From Aestuariivita sp. (GTDB lineage Bacteria; Pseudomonadota; Alphaproteobacteria; Rhodobacterales; Rhodobacteraceae): a stretch of 64,000 nt of DNA. Below the pieces are notes generated by a model. It was given only the letters and a program-made list of their open reading frames with translations, ran no database searches and was not told the origin of the DNA. The translations under genes were made by a program, and so were the position numbers. The stretch lies in assembly GCA_026710045.1 (NCBI GenBank), contig JAPORU010000131.1, positions 1-64,000 of the forward strand, given 5' to 3'. This document shows positions 9,315 to 17,887 of this stretch, piece after piece (within the stretch, counting starts at the first letter, position 1; each line of letters starts with the position of its first letter).

Positions 9315-10514
9315 TTGCGCCTTCCACTTACTTTCATTTTGATAACTGTGTTATTGGATGCGATGGGGATCGGCTTAATCGTACCGGTCATGCCAGACCT
9401 CATTTTGGAGTTGCAGGGGGGAACGCTTGCACAGGCCGCGCTTTGGGGTGGAATACTCTCGACTGTTTTTGCGGTAATGCAGTTTTTGTTTGGACCTCTT
9501 CTGGGATCACTTTCTGACCGATTTGGCCGCAAGCCGATATTGATCATCTCACTCCTGGTGATGAGTGTCGACTATCTGGTGATGGCGACCACGTACTCAA
9601 TTTGGCTGTTGCTGCTCTTGCGCATCATCGGCGGCATTACCGCGGCCTCAGGCGCAACAGCCGGTGCCTATATTGCCGACATCTCGGAACCGGAACAGAA
9701 AGCGGCAAATTTCGGATTGCTCGGCGCGGCATTTGGCCTTGGTTTTGTGCTCGGACCTCTGGTCGGTGGATTTCTGGGTGGATTCGGCACACGTGCACCG
9801 TTTTTTGCGGCCGCCATACTTGCCGCACTCAATGCCGCCTTTGGCTATCTGGTCTTGAAGGAAACAGTGACAAACCAAATCATGCGGGGGTTTTCCTGGA
9901 CCCGGGCAAATCCCTTCGGAGCCCTCCGACACATTTCCCGATTACCGGGAATTGGATGGTTGTTGATCGTCTATTTTACATACTCCGTCGCATTCTATGT
10001 CTATCCTGCGGTTTGGGCTTACTTTACCCAGGAGCGCTTTGGATGGGGCCCGCAAACAATTGGCATTTCTCTTGCCCTCTTTGGGCTCACGATGGCGGTT
10101 GTTCAAGGTGGGTTAATTCGCATTATCCTTAAGTGGGCCGGCGAGCGATTCACCGTCATTTATGGCCATCTTTTTGATATGATTGCTTTTTTCCTTCTCG
10201 CCTTTGTGACCAGCGGTGTGATCGCCTTATTCCTGACCCCCTTTGCAGCGCTCGGTGCGGTCATCACGCCGGCCATTCAAGGCATAATGTCGAAAATCGT
10301 ATCCGATGATGCGCAAGGTGAACTGCAAGGGGTTTTGGTGAGCTTGAACGCGCTTGCGATGATCACAGCGCCGATGGCCATGACCTGGATTTTTGCCTTC
10401 TTCACGTCTTCGACAACCCCGCTCTATCTACCCGGTGCTCCCTTTCTGTTGTCGCTTGTTCTGATCGCCATCAGTTTGCTTGTTTTCTTACGCTATCGCG
10501 AAGCAACCAACTGA
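9315..10514 (+). CDS. Major facilitator superfamily transporter, TCR/Tet-like drug:H+ antiporter
   Basis: A 399-residue inner-membrane protein with about 12 hydrophobic segments. The family motif A is clear between helices 2 and 3 (GSLSDRFGRKP), and helix 5 has the antiporter motif-C-like GFVLGPLVGGFLGG. Overall it resembles the tetracycline-resistance branch of the MFS, usually proton-driven efflux pumps. The start appears to be TTG, with a GGAGCAGGG-like site about seven bases upstream. There is no regulator gene beside it, so nothing in the context indicates the substrate; resistance should not be assumed from resemblance alone. Confidence 0.85.
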   Translation: MRLPLTFILITVLLDAMGIGLIVPVMPDLILELQGGTLAQAALWGGILSTVFAVMQFLFGPLLGSLSDRFGRKPILIISLLVMSVDYLVMATTYSIWLLLLLRIIGGITAASGATAGAYIADISEPEQKAANFGLLGAAFGLGFVLGPLVGGFLGGFGTRAPFFAAAILAALNAAFGYLVLKETVTNQIMRGFSWTRANPFGALRHISRLPGIGWLLIVYFTYSVAFYVYPAVWAYFTQERFGWGPQTIGISLALFGLTMAVVQGGLIRIILKWAGERFTVIYGHLFDMIAFFLLAFVTSGVIALFLTPFAALGAVITPAIQGIMSKIVSDDAQGELQGVLVSLNALAMITAPMAMTWIFAFFTSSTTPLYLPGAPFLLSLVLIAISLLVFLRYREATN

Positions 10515-10782
10515 AAATGAGTTTTTCGAAATGCCAAGGATCACGCACGAATGCTGTCCCCAATTAACGACGGACTTATCCGGTCGCGACCGCAACGCGT
10601 CTTTGCCGTTCTTCGTAACCGGTTCGTTCATTCCAGGACATCACATATCAAAAGTCTGGATAGCCTACTTATCAACGTGTCCGGCCTCGGGTAAACGGAC
10701 AGTCGCTACGCGATGTCCAACAGGTAGCAGATTTCTTCACTTGTGACTTTGTTCTTGTATCACAATCAAAGAACCGTCACTC

Positions 10783-10796
10783 TGACCGCACGGTCA
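10783..10796. promoter_or_regulatory. Perfect inverted repeat, operator candidate for the alcohol dehydrogenase gene
   Basis: TGACCG-CA-CGGTCA is a perfect 14-base inverted repeat ending 17 bases before the GTG start of the next gene, where a repressor would block transcription or translation. The half-site resembles TetR-type operators. A second perfect palindrome, CGGTCGCGACCG, lies 200 bases upstream at 10581-10592 and shares the GGTC/GACC core. No regulator gene is adjacent. Confidence 0.45.
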
Positions 10797-10812
10797 ATCC
10801 AGGAAATATATC

Positions 10813-11898
10813 GTGAAGAAAATTAAGGCAGCCGTCTGTCATGCCTTCCATGAGCCCTTAGTCATTGAAGATATCATTCTTGGCGAGCCCCGATTTGGCG
10901 AAATTGAAGTTACACTTGCAGCTGTAGCAATATGCCATTCAGATATTTCCTATGCAGAGGGGGCTTGGGGCGGAACGTTACCCGCCGTGTACGGTCATGA
11001 AGCCGCCGGAATAATTTCGCAAGTCGGTCCGGGCGTGAGGTCTCTGAATGTTGGCGACCACGTGATTGTTACCCTCATAAAGAGTTGCGGGGTCTGTGTT
11101 CAATGCTCGCAAGGCCGTCCGACACTCTGCAGCGCTTCGCACGACGAACACCTGGAATCGCTTCAAACAGACGAAGGCCAGAGCCTTCACAAGGCGATGA
11201 ATTGTGGCGCCTTTGCCGAAAAAGTTGTTGTCGATCAAAGCCAAGTTGCCGTCATTCCAATTGATATGCCAATGGATTCGGCCTGTCTCATGGCATGCGG
11301 AGTCATTACCGGAATCGGAGCCGTCGTCTTCTCGGGCCGCCTCAAACCCGGTCAGGATGTTGTGATCATTGGTGCTGGGGGAGTTGGACTCAATGCAATC
11401 CAAGCCGCTCGAATCGCCGGGGCACGCCGAATTATCGCCGTCGATCTATCCGAAAATAAACTGCAAACCGCTCTTGAGTTCGGAGCCACGAACGGAGTAT
11501 TAGCGACACAAGGGCAACCGTATCGGACCACGATCGAAATCCTTGGAAAGGGAGCCGACTTGGTCGTAGTCACAGTCGGATCAATTGCGGCTTACAACCA
11601 GGCTCCGCACTATCTTGGACATAGAGGACGGGTTATCATGGTCGGTATGCCACCCTCAGGTGCCACATCGGAAATTGAGCCTGTCATTCTCGCATTTTCT
11701 GGACACGGTTTAATCGGATCCAAGATGGGCGATGTCGTCATTCAGAGGGACATTCCGTGGATTGTCGATCTTTATCAGCAAGGGCGTCTCAAACTCGATG
11801 AACTCATCTCGAAACACTGGGCATTCAACCAAATCAACGAAGCCATCGCAGACACCAAAACCGGAACCGCAAAACGGAACGTGATTATGTTCACTTGA
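10813..11898 (+). CDS. Zinc-dependent alcohol dehydrogenase
   Basis: A 361-residue medium-chain dehydrogenase/reductase. The catalytic zinc site is visible as Cys-His in AICHSDIS and His-Glu in GHEAAG. The structural zinc lobe has its four cysteines in CGVCVQC and the following TLC. The NAD-binding fold has GAGGVGLNAIQAA followed by an acidic residue (AVDLSENK), which favours NAD over NADP. It resembles class III / aryl-alcohol-type dehydrogenases. Translation starts at GTG with an AGGAAA site. It stands alone on the plus strand with a palindromic operator candidate just upstream. Substrate unknown. Confidence 0.87.
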   Translation: MKKIKAAVCHAFHEPLVIEDIILGEPRFGEIEVTLAAVAICHSDISYAEGAWGGTLPAVYGHEAAGIISQVGPGVRSLNVGDHVIVTLIKSCGVCVQCSQGRPTLCSASHDEHLESLQTDEGQSLHKAMNCGAFAEKVVVDQSQVAVIPIDMPMDSACLMACGVITGIGAVVFSGRLKPGQDVVIIGAGGVGLNAIQAARIAGARRIIAVDLSENKLQTALEFGATNGVLATQGQPYRTTIEILGKGADLVVVTVGSIAAYNQAPHYLGHRGRVIMVGMPPSGATSEIEPVILAFSGHGLIGSKMGDVVIQRDIPWIVDLYQQGRLKLDELISKHWAFNQINEAIADTKTGTAKRNVIMFT

Positions 11899-12174
11899 CG
11901 CTTCCGTTGACGCACATAATCCGCCATCTTATCATCAGAGTTAAAGCCTTCGAGACACATGATCAATCGTGGAAGCTTCCAGCTCACATAATATGTGATA
12001 TTATCAGAATAGAACCCACTTCAATCGGTACGCAAAGTCTCAGAGAATACGCCCATCCGGAATATGAACGCCTGATCCGCTTCGACACGAAAATCGAGAG
12101 ATGTGTATACAACTGAGCGGTTTGTTCTATCAAAAAAACTTAAACTTGTTACGTTAGTCACCACGACCCACGCT

Positions 12175-13941
12175 ATGCTCATCAGAATACTGCTGATACT
12201 CTTGGTACTAGCACACCCAGCCATCGCGCGTGAAACCGTTCAGTTGACAACGCACAACGCACCCGCGGAGTTGATCGAAACACTGCGGAGCGCATCCCTT
12301 GTAATCAGAATCGCAGAACAACCGTCAAAGAGACCCGAAGATATACTCGCCGCGGCTCAAGCAGACTATCGGCGTCTCCTGGAAATTCTCTACGCAGAAG
12401 GGAGATACAATGGAGTCGTGAACATAGGCATTGACGGGGTCGAAGCGGCCACCTTGTCACCTCTCGATCTTGCTGACATTATTCAAGATGTTGAAATTAT
12501 CTTGGACGCAGGTTCCGTTTTTCAGTTCGGAGAGATCAACGTAAGTCCGTTACCGGCATCAGCGGAACTGCCTGAAGAATTCGCCTCAGGAAAGACGGCC
12601 AAGAGCGGAGTCATCGCACAGGTGGCAAAGGACGGCATCGAAGCGTGGCGAATGAAAGGACATGCTGCCGCTGCAATCAAAGACCAGAGAGTCACAGCAA
12701 ATCATCGCAAACGCGAACTTGATGTCGAACTTACTCTCGATCCCGGCCGTGCCCTCCGTTTCGGAACCTTTACGATCACGTCGGATACACGTGTGTCCCA
12801 TTCCCGAATTCAAGAAATCGCAGGACTACCCGAGAACGCATTATTCTCACCCGCCCTATTGACAGATGCGATCCGCCGACTGCGCCGAACCGAAACCTTC
12901 AGTTCTGTCACGCTGACTGAAGCAGAAAATTCAGAAACAGACGATCGCATCGATATTGAAGCTCATGTGACGGATGCCTTGCCACGCCGCTTTGGCTTTG
13001 GGGGAGAATATTCGACCACCGAAGGAATATCCGTTTCAGGGTATTGGTTGCACCGCAATCTCATGGACGGCGCAGAGCGCCTGCGCACAGACGTCACGAT
13101 ATCGGGGATTGGCGGCGAAACCAACGGTACCGATATGGTCTTTACAGCGCGCTATACACGACCCGCCAATCCCGATCCGGACACAAACTTATTTTTTCAA
13201 TCCAGCCTTGAACGACTCAATGAAAGGGATTTTCGTGCCCTTCAGTTTGACGCAATTGTTGGACTCGAACGAATCTTTTCAGAGAACTTGCGGGCGACGA
13301 CCGCGATAGACTGGCAACAGTCCCGCGTCGAAGATCGCGGTAATCAAAATTTCTATTCGCTCAGTCTTGTCAACTCCGCCGAGTTTGATCGACGTAACGA
13401 CAAGTTCGGAGCCGATGCCGGGGAATACATCCAAGCCGAATTGCGACCTTTTTTCGGTTATGGGAAAGCACAATCTGGTGTAAGATTGTTCATGGACGGG
13501 CGACTTTACCGACAACCCTTTCAACAATTTACAACGGCAGGCCGCCTGCAATGGGGATCCGTCAATGGAGTATCAGGCGAACGAACACCTCCTGGATTTT
13601 TATTTTACTCCGGCGGAAGCGTCACCGTTCGTGGACATGATTATCAATCATTGGGAATAGACCTCGGTAATAACAGACGGCGTGGAGGACGTTCCTTCCT
13701 TGGAACCTCTCTGGAAGGTCGTATATCAAACGCCAGTCCTGTAAGTTACGTCATCTTTGCCGACGCAGGATACATCGGTGAAAACGCGTTACCAGACGGA
13801 ACAGGAGACTGGCACAGTGGCGCTGGAGTTGGTATTCGCTATGATACCGGCATAGGCCCAATTCGCGCCGATCTCGCTTTCCCTGTCAACGGCGTAGGAC
13901 ACGGGGCGAAATTCTATATAGGAGTGGGACAAGCATTTTGA
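12175..13941 (+). CDS. tamA: TamA, Omp85-family outer membrane translocation and assembly protein
   Basis: Outer-membrane component of the translocation and assembly module, which with TamB helps insert some outer-membrane proteins or move lipids. I start at the ATG at 12175 because it opens directly on a signal peptide (MLIRILLILLVLAHPAIA); a longer frame begins at GTG 12103. The 588-residue protein has POTRA-like domains over roughly residues 20-260 and an Omp85 16-strand barrel after that, including the conserved VRGHDYQSLG. It ends in Phe (GVGQAF), typical of BAM substrates. The stop overlaps the tamB start, so the pair is translationally coupled. Confidence 0.92.
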   Translation: MLIRILLILLVLAHPAIARETVQLTTHNAPAELIETLRSASLVIRIAEQPSKRPEDILAAAQADYRRLLEILYAEGRYNGVVNIGIDGVEAATLSPLDLADIIQDVEIILDAGSVFQFGEINVSPLPASAELPEEFASGKTAKSGVIAQVAKDGIEAWRMKGHAAAAIKDQRVTANHRKRELDVELTLDPGRALRFGTFTITSDTRVSHSRIQEIAGLPENALFSPALLTDAIRRLRRTETFSSVTLTEAENSETDDRIDIEAHVTDALPRRFGFGGEYSTTEGISVSGYWLHRNLMDGAERLRTDVTISGIGGETNGTDMVFTARYTRPANPDPDTNLFFQSSLERLNERDFRALQFDAIVGLERIFSENLRATTAIDWQQSRVEDRGNQNFYSLSLVNSAEFDRRNDKFGADAGEYIQAELRPFFGYGKAQSGVRLFMDGRLYRQPFQQFTTAGRLQWGSVNGVSGERTPPGFLFYSGGSVTVRGHDYQSLGIDLGNNRRRGGRSFLGTSLEGRISNASPVSYVIFADAGYIGENALPDGTGDWHSGAGVGIRYDTGIGPIRADLAFPVNGVGHGAKFYIGVGQAF

Positions 13942-16900
13942 ATCATATCGTTGCATCAACTCTGATTGTTTGGATAGGTCTCGCTCACATGGTTATTGCC
14001 GAGACTCCTGCAGAGACATCACAAAAAGGACTGTTTGCAGACCTTCTTGAGCAAAGTCTCTCGACTGATGAGCGATTTGTTGAGGTAAGAGGATTTAAAG
14101 GGGCTTGGAGTTCGAAGGCGACTGTTGAGGAACTAACCGTTGCCGATACCGACGGAATTTGGCTTCGGCTTAACGATCTGGTTCTCGATTGGAATCGGAC
14201 AGCGTTGCTGCGCCGGCAAATAAAAATTAACGCACTAACCGTAAGTGATATTTGGGTCGACCGTCAACCGCGAAGGAAACCGCAGAGTTGGTCCCCGGAA
14301 GCCACAGAATTTCAACTTCCTGAATTACCGGTTTCAATACAGATCGACCATCTTGATATACAAACGGCGCGCCTCAATAAATCCGTTCTGGGTCAGCACC
14401 TGACGCTGCAAGCTACCGGTAACGCGTCACTTACAAGAGGCGAAGGTCGACTAAATTTTGAAGTCAATCGGCGTGACGAAATCGAAGGCGCGTTCAATAT
14501 CCATCTCGCATATGACAATAACCAACAAGAGCTGTCCGTTGATCTGTCCTTAACGGAAGAAGCCAATGGAATAATCGCGAGTCTGCTCAGCATCCCAAAC
14601 AAACCGTCGGTCGAGTTGAACATAAAGGGAAGTGGGCCACCCGATCAGTTCTTCGCGACCGTCGATCTAAAGACAAACCAAATAGAACGCATAACAGGTA
14701 TGGTTCGAACGCAGGTACATCGCCAATCGACGGATCCAGATGTCCCCCCGATTACGGAATTTGTCACCAATCTCGAAGGAAACATAACATCGCTCCTTTC
14801 GGACGACTATCGACCATTTTTTGGCCAACGTGCCACACTTTCCGTCATCGTACAAAATAATAAGGAGAATAATATCGTCTTAAGAGAACTCACGCTCAAC
14901 ACACGAACTCTGAACATAACGGGATCGGGCCACTTCACCGCGGACCGATGGCCAATTTCCCTCGATCTCAGCGGGCAGTTTTCCGATCCAGACGATAAGC
15001 CCGTGCTCCTGCCTCTCCCCGGAACAAAAACGTGGATACGGACGGGTTCCTTTAAACTGCATTATGACGCACAGCAAAGTAATATATGGATGTTAGATGC
15101 CAACATCTCCGCCTTCCATAACGCTGCGGTCTCAATCGAGACTTTAAGCCTTAATGGGTCCGGTGTCCTCGCAAATCAGACCGATAAACGCCCGCGGAGC
15201 GTTTCCATGGGGCTTAGATTTACCGCAGACGGCCTGGATTTTTCACAGGAAACCTACCGTCAGGCTGTTGGCCGCGAGATATCTGGGAGATTATCAGCAT
15301 ATTGGAAAGCAGGAACGTCTGTTAGCATTGATCCATTCTTCATTTCAGGCGAGAATTATGACATAGCTGGCTCGGGAACAATTGAAGGGCCTATCGAAGA
15401 TCTCAAGACCTCAGGAAATGTCCGTTTCACCTTCAACGATCTTTCACGCCTATCGACATTATTGGGTCGTGACATCAAAGGAACAGGAAACGGTATGCTC
15501 AACGGCTGGTTTAAGCCTTTGGAGCAGTCTTTTGATCTTGACCTGGCGGGACGTACAACCAATCTCGACGTTGGACAAACCCAACTCAACACAATCTTGA
15601 ACGGACCATCACGGTACACCATTCGAGCGAAACGCGATACGGAAGCGTTGCGTATACCCGATCTGGAATTTAAATCGTCGCAAGCGTCACTAAATGCTTC
15701 AGCGTTGTTTTCCGAAGATGCCGGAAACATTCATCTGACATTAGAAATTCCCGAAATCGAAATTATCGCGGAAGATCTCGATGGTCCATTTCTTGGCGCG
15801 TTTTCGGCACGACGTGTAGGTGAAAAGTGGGCAATGAATGCCGACATTACCGGTGCGGGTGACATGAAACTGACAGGTGAAGGGACAATCGATCAACAGG
15901 GCGAAGGTGAAAACATCCGTCTCACAGGGCAATTTCCGCTCGCAATCCTGAGTCAATCTTTTGGATCTCGAAGCGTCAGTGGCCTCGCCGAACTTGACCT
16001 TGAAGTGAACGGACCTTTAAAGATCGAATCGCTCTCCGGCTCCCTTACCATCGACTCATTCCGTCTCTACGATCCCGAATTGCAGATGGCTGTGACCGAT
16101 GTGGCCGGCACAATCGATATTACCGAAGAAACCGCAATCGTCGCATCGAATGGAGCTTTCTCCACGGGGGGAACGTTCGATCTATCCGGGCAGATAACAC
16201 TTGCAGACCTTTATCAAGCCACCATACGTACGAAACTCAATACTGTTGTCTATAGTAATCCCAGACTTGGCTTCATTGAACTCTCAGGGACACTGGACAT
16301 TACAGGCCCACTTGCCTCTAACGCCCTAATCTCCGGACAAATTGAACTGAACCGCGCCGAGATACAACTGCAGACACAATCAGAAACGAGTACAACATCC
16401 ATCCCGGTTCTAATTCATATCTTCGAATCACCAAACTCGAAAGCGACCCGAACCCGCGCCGGCCTGGCCAAAATTTCGCATAATGATACACAAGATAAGC
16501 CCCCCTATCAACTCGACATCGCCATCACTTCAGCATCCGAAATTTTTCTGCGAGGTGCCGGACTTGATACCGAACTTGGTGGAGAATTACGCCTACAAGG
16601 CAGTATTGGAACGGTGGTTCCAGTTGGGAGATTCGAGTTAATTCGCGGATGGCTCGACATACCTGGAAAGAGATTGCCGCTCAGTGAAGGGACAATCTGG
16701 ATTGAGGGCAATTTTACGCCACACTCAGAGTTAATTGCCTCGACAAATGCCGACGACGTAGTCGTCGACGTGAGGATCAGTGGCCAACCCGACAATTTGA
16801 GTGTTGTCTTGAGCTCGCGCCCCGAACTACCAGAAGAAGAAGTTCTCGCGCGCCTGATCTTGGGACGATCACTTGATAAGATTTCACCTTTACAAGCGGC

Positions 16901-17198
16901 ACATCTCGCGGATGTTGCCTCACGAATAGCGGGACGCGGTGGCCAAGGGATTGTCGCCCGATTACGCGATAATTTTGGACTCGATGATCTGGATCTGTCT
17001 TCCGATGAAGAAGGCGACGTCCGCGTACGAACCGGAAAATACTTGTCCGAAGATCTCTATACTGAAATCGAGGTTGGCTCGGACGATGACACAGACATCA
17101 ACCTGAGATTTGATCTGAGCCAATCCCTTTCCGTTAAGGGTCGGGTCGGCGTAAAGGGTGACACAGGTTTTGGACTCTTTTTTGAACGCGACTACTGA
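13938..17198 (+). CDS. tamB: TamB, translocation and assembly module inner-membrane protein (DUF490)
   Basis: A 1086-residue AsmA/TamB-family protein that spans the periplasm as a long beta-taco and pairs with TamA. A single N-terminal signal anchor (residues ~3-21) is followed by a very long stretch of short alternating beta segments. The conserved DUF490 region fills the C-terminal third (GIELRGAGLD-like LRGAGLDTELGG, then SRPELPEEEVLARLILG and GKYLSEDLYTEIEVGSDDD), ending in an aromatic residue (FERDY). The start is TTG inside the tamA stop region. The length is somewhat shorter than enterobacterial TamB but normal for alphaproteobacteria. Confidence 0.93.
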   Translation: MNHIVASTLIVWIGLAHMVIAETPAETSQKGLFADLLEQSLSTDERFVEVRGFKGAWSSKATVEELTVADTDGIWLRLNDLVLDWNRTALLRRQIKINALTVSDIWVDRQPRRKPQSWSPEATEFQLPELPVSIQIDHLDIQTARLNKSVLGQHLTLQATGNASLTRGEGRLNFEVNRRDEIEGAFNIHLAYDNNQQELSVDLSLTEEANGIIASLLSIPNKPSVELNIKGSGPPDQFFATVDLKTNQIERITGMVRTQVHRQSTDPDVPPITEFVTNLEGNITSLLSDDYRPFFGQRATLSVIVQNNKENNIVLRELTLNTRTLNITGSGHFTADRWPISLDLSGQFSDPDDKPVLLPLPGTKTWIRTGSFKLHYDAQQSNIWMLDANISAFHNAAVSIETLSLNGSGVLANQTDKRPRSVSMGLRFTADGLDFSQETYRQAVGREISGRLSAYWKAGTSVSIDPFFISGENYDIAGSGTIEGPIEDLKTSGNVRFTFNDLSRLSTLLGRDIKGTGNGMLNGWFKPLEQSFDLDLAGRTTNLDVGQTQLNTILNGPSRYTIRAKRDTEALRIPDLEFKSSQASLNASALFSEDAGNIHLTLEIPEIEIIAEDLDGPFLGAFSARRVGEKWAMNADITGAGDMKLTGEGTIDQQGEGENIRLTGQFPLAILSQSFGSRSVSGLAELDLEVNGPLKIESLSGSLTIDSFRLYDPELQMAVTDVAGTIDITEETAIVASNGAFSTGGTFDLSGQITLADLYQATIRTKLNTVVYSNPRLGFIELSGTLDITGPLASNALISGQIELNRAEIQLQTQSETSTTSIPVLIHIFESPNSKATRTRAGLAKISHNDTQDKPPYQLDIAITSASEIFLRGAGLDTELGGELRLQGSIGTVVPVGRFELIRGWLDIPGKRLPLSEGTIWIEGNFTPHSELIASTNADDVVVDVRISGQPDNLSVVLSSRPELPEEEVLARLILGRSLDKISPLQAAHLADVASRIAGRGGQGIVARLRDNFGLDDLDLSSDEEGDVRVRTGKYLSEDLYTEIEVGSDDDTDINLRFDLSQSLSVKGRVGVKGDTGFGLFFERDY

Positions 17199-17499
17199 GG
17201 ACGTCTTGATATCGCGATCCGAGTGAAATTTCGGACCTAACGGACCCCATAGAAGCTTGCCGGCCCCAATACGATGTTCACGTCTACGACATGACAGTCA
17301 CAACTCAACTATAGATTCATGATGCCATCAAAGTTTCATGCCACGTCGGACAAAAATAACTTTTATTCACCGATGAATATCTAAAATCCTCAAACGCCGA
17401 TCCAAGTATTTCTTCTACTTAGTAGAGAAAAGTCTCGCTTTACTTCTCATCTCTAAGCCGATAGAAAGGTTCGTAAAAGAGAAAAGTGAGGATTAAACA
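17199..17499. other. Intergenic, no gene seen
   Basis: About 300 bases between tamB and a small ORF. The right half becomes AT-rich and contains a short palindrome TCTACT-T-AGTAGA near 17413 and two similar purine-rich runs (GAGAAAAGT) near 17424 and 17480, the second just before the ribosome-binding site of the next ORF. No coding frame is convincing. Confidence 0.4.
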
Positions 17500-17796
17500 A
17501 TGGCTATTTTAGACGATTCTATTGAACCACTTCTAGAATTACAGACTAATGTGGTCAGCCTCCAGTCAGATATCTTAGATGTAAAATCAGATATCGTAGA
17601 CTTAAAATCAGATGTTTCGGATATAAAATCTAATATTGCGACAATACTTTACTCGTATGGATCAGCTAAAAGATATGATGCCAATTGCGGGACCGAGAAA
17701 CTGGCCGGATCAGGGTTGAATCTAGTTCTAAAATCAAATCTAACAAATCCGCCTCTAGAGACGGATTTGTTCAATCTTGAAAAAGCGTGCCTCTGA
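17500..17796 (+). CDS. Small coiled-coil hypothetical protein
   Basis: A 98-residue ORF starting at ATG after an AGTGAGGA ribosome-binding site. Residues ~10-50 form a regular heptad pattern with repeated SDI/V-x-D-x-K units (SDILDVK, SDIVDLK, SDVSDIK), which predicts a parallel coiled coil. The rest is featureless and contains two cysteines. The codons are more AT-rich than those of the neighbours and the last part overlaps a 30-base near-palindrome, both consistent with acquired or non-conserved DNA. No family recognised. It may be a genuine small structural or regulatory protein, or a decayed fragment of a longer coiled-coil protein. Confidence 0.5.
   Translation: MAILDDSIEPLLELQTNVVSLQSDILDVKSDIVDLKSDVSDIKSNIATILYSYGSAKRYDANCGTEKLAGSGLNLVLKSNLTNPPLETDLFNLEKACL
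17569..17631 (+). repeat. Three tandem 21-base repeats encoding heptads
   Basis: Three consecutive 21-base units begin at 17569, 17590 and 17611, sharing the pattern GATATC-TAGA-TAAAATCA with a few substitutions. Each encodes one seven-residue coiled-coil heptad. The DNA-level similarity suggests growth by tandem duplication. Confidence 0.7.
17742..17771. repeat. 30-base near-perfect palindrome
   Basis: AACAAATCCG at 17742-17751 is mirrored by CGGATTTGTT at 17762-17771, and the centre CTCTAGAG is itself palindromic; only one central pair (17752/17761) mismatches. It lies inside the small coiled-coil ORF, near its 3' end. No T-tract follows, so it is not a standard terminator; it could be a protein-binding site or a cruciform. 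Confidence 0.7.
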
Positions 17797-17887
17797 TGAA
17801 ACTTAAAAGGTTCGCCAAGTTAAGTATGTAAGGCACTTTATTATATTTGTTCGAAAGATATCAAGAAGCGCACTGCGTGCTGACGCG

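Noticed and set aside
9315..10514. Tetracycline resistance gene
   Set aside because: The MFS protein resembles the Tet branch in motifs only; there is no divergent tetR and the substrate cannot be inferred.
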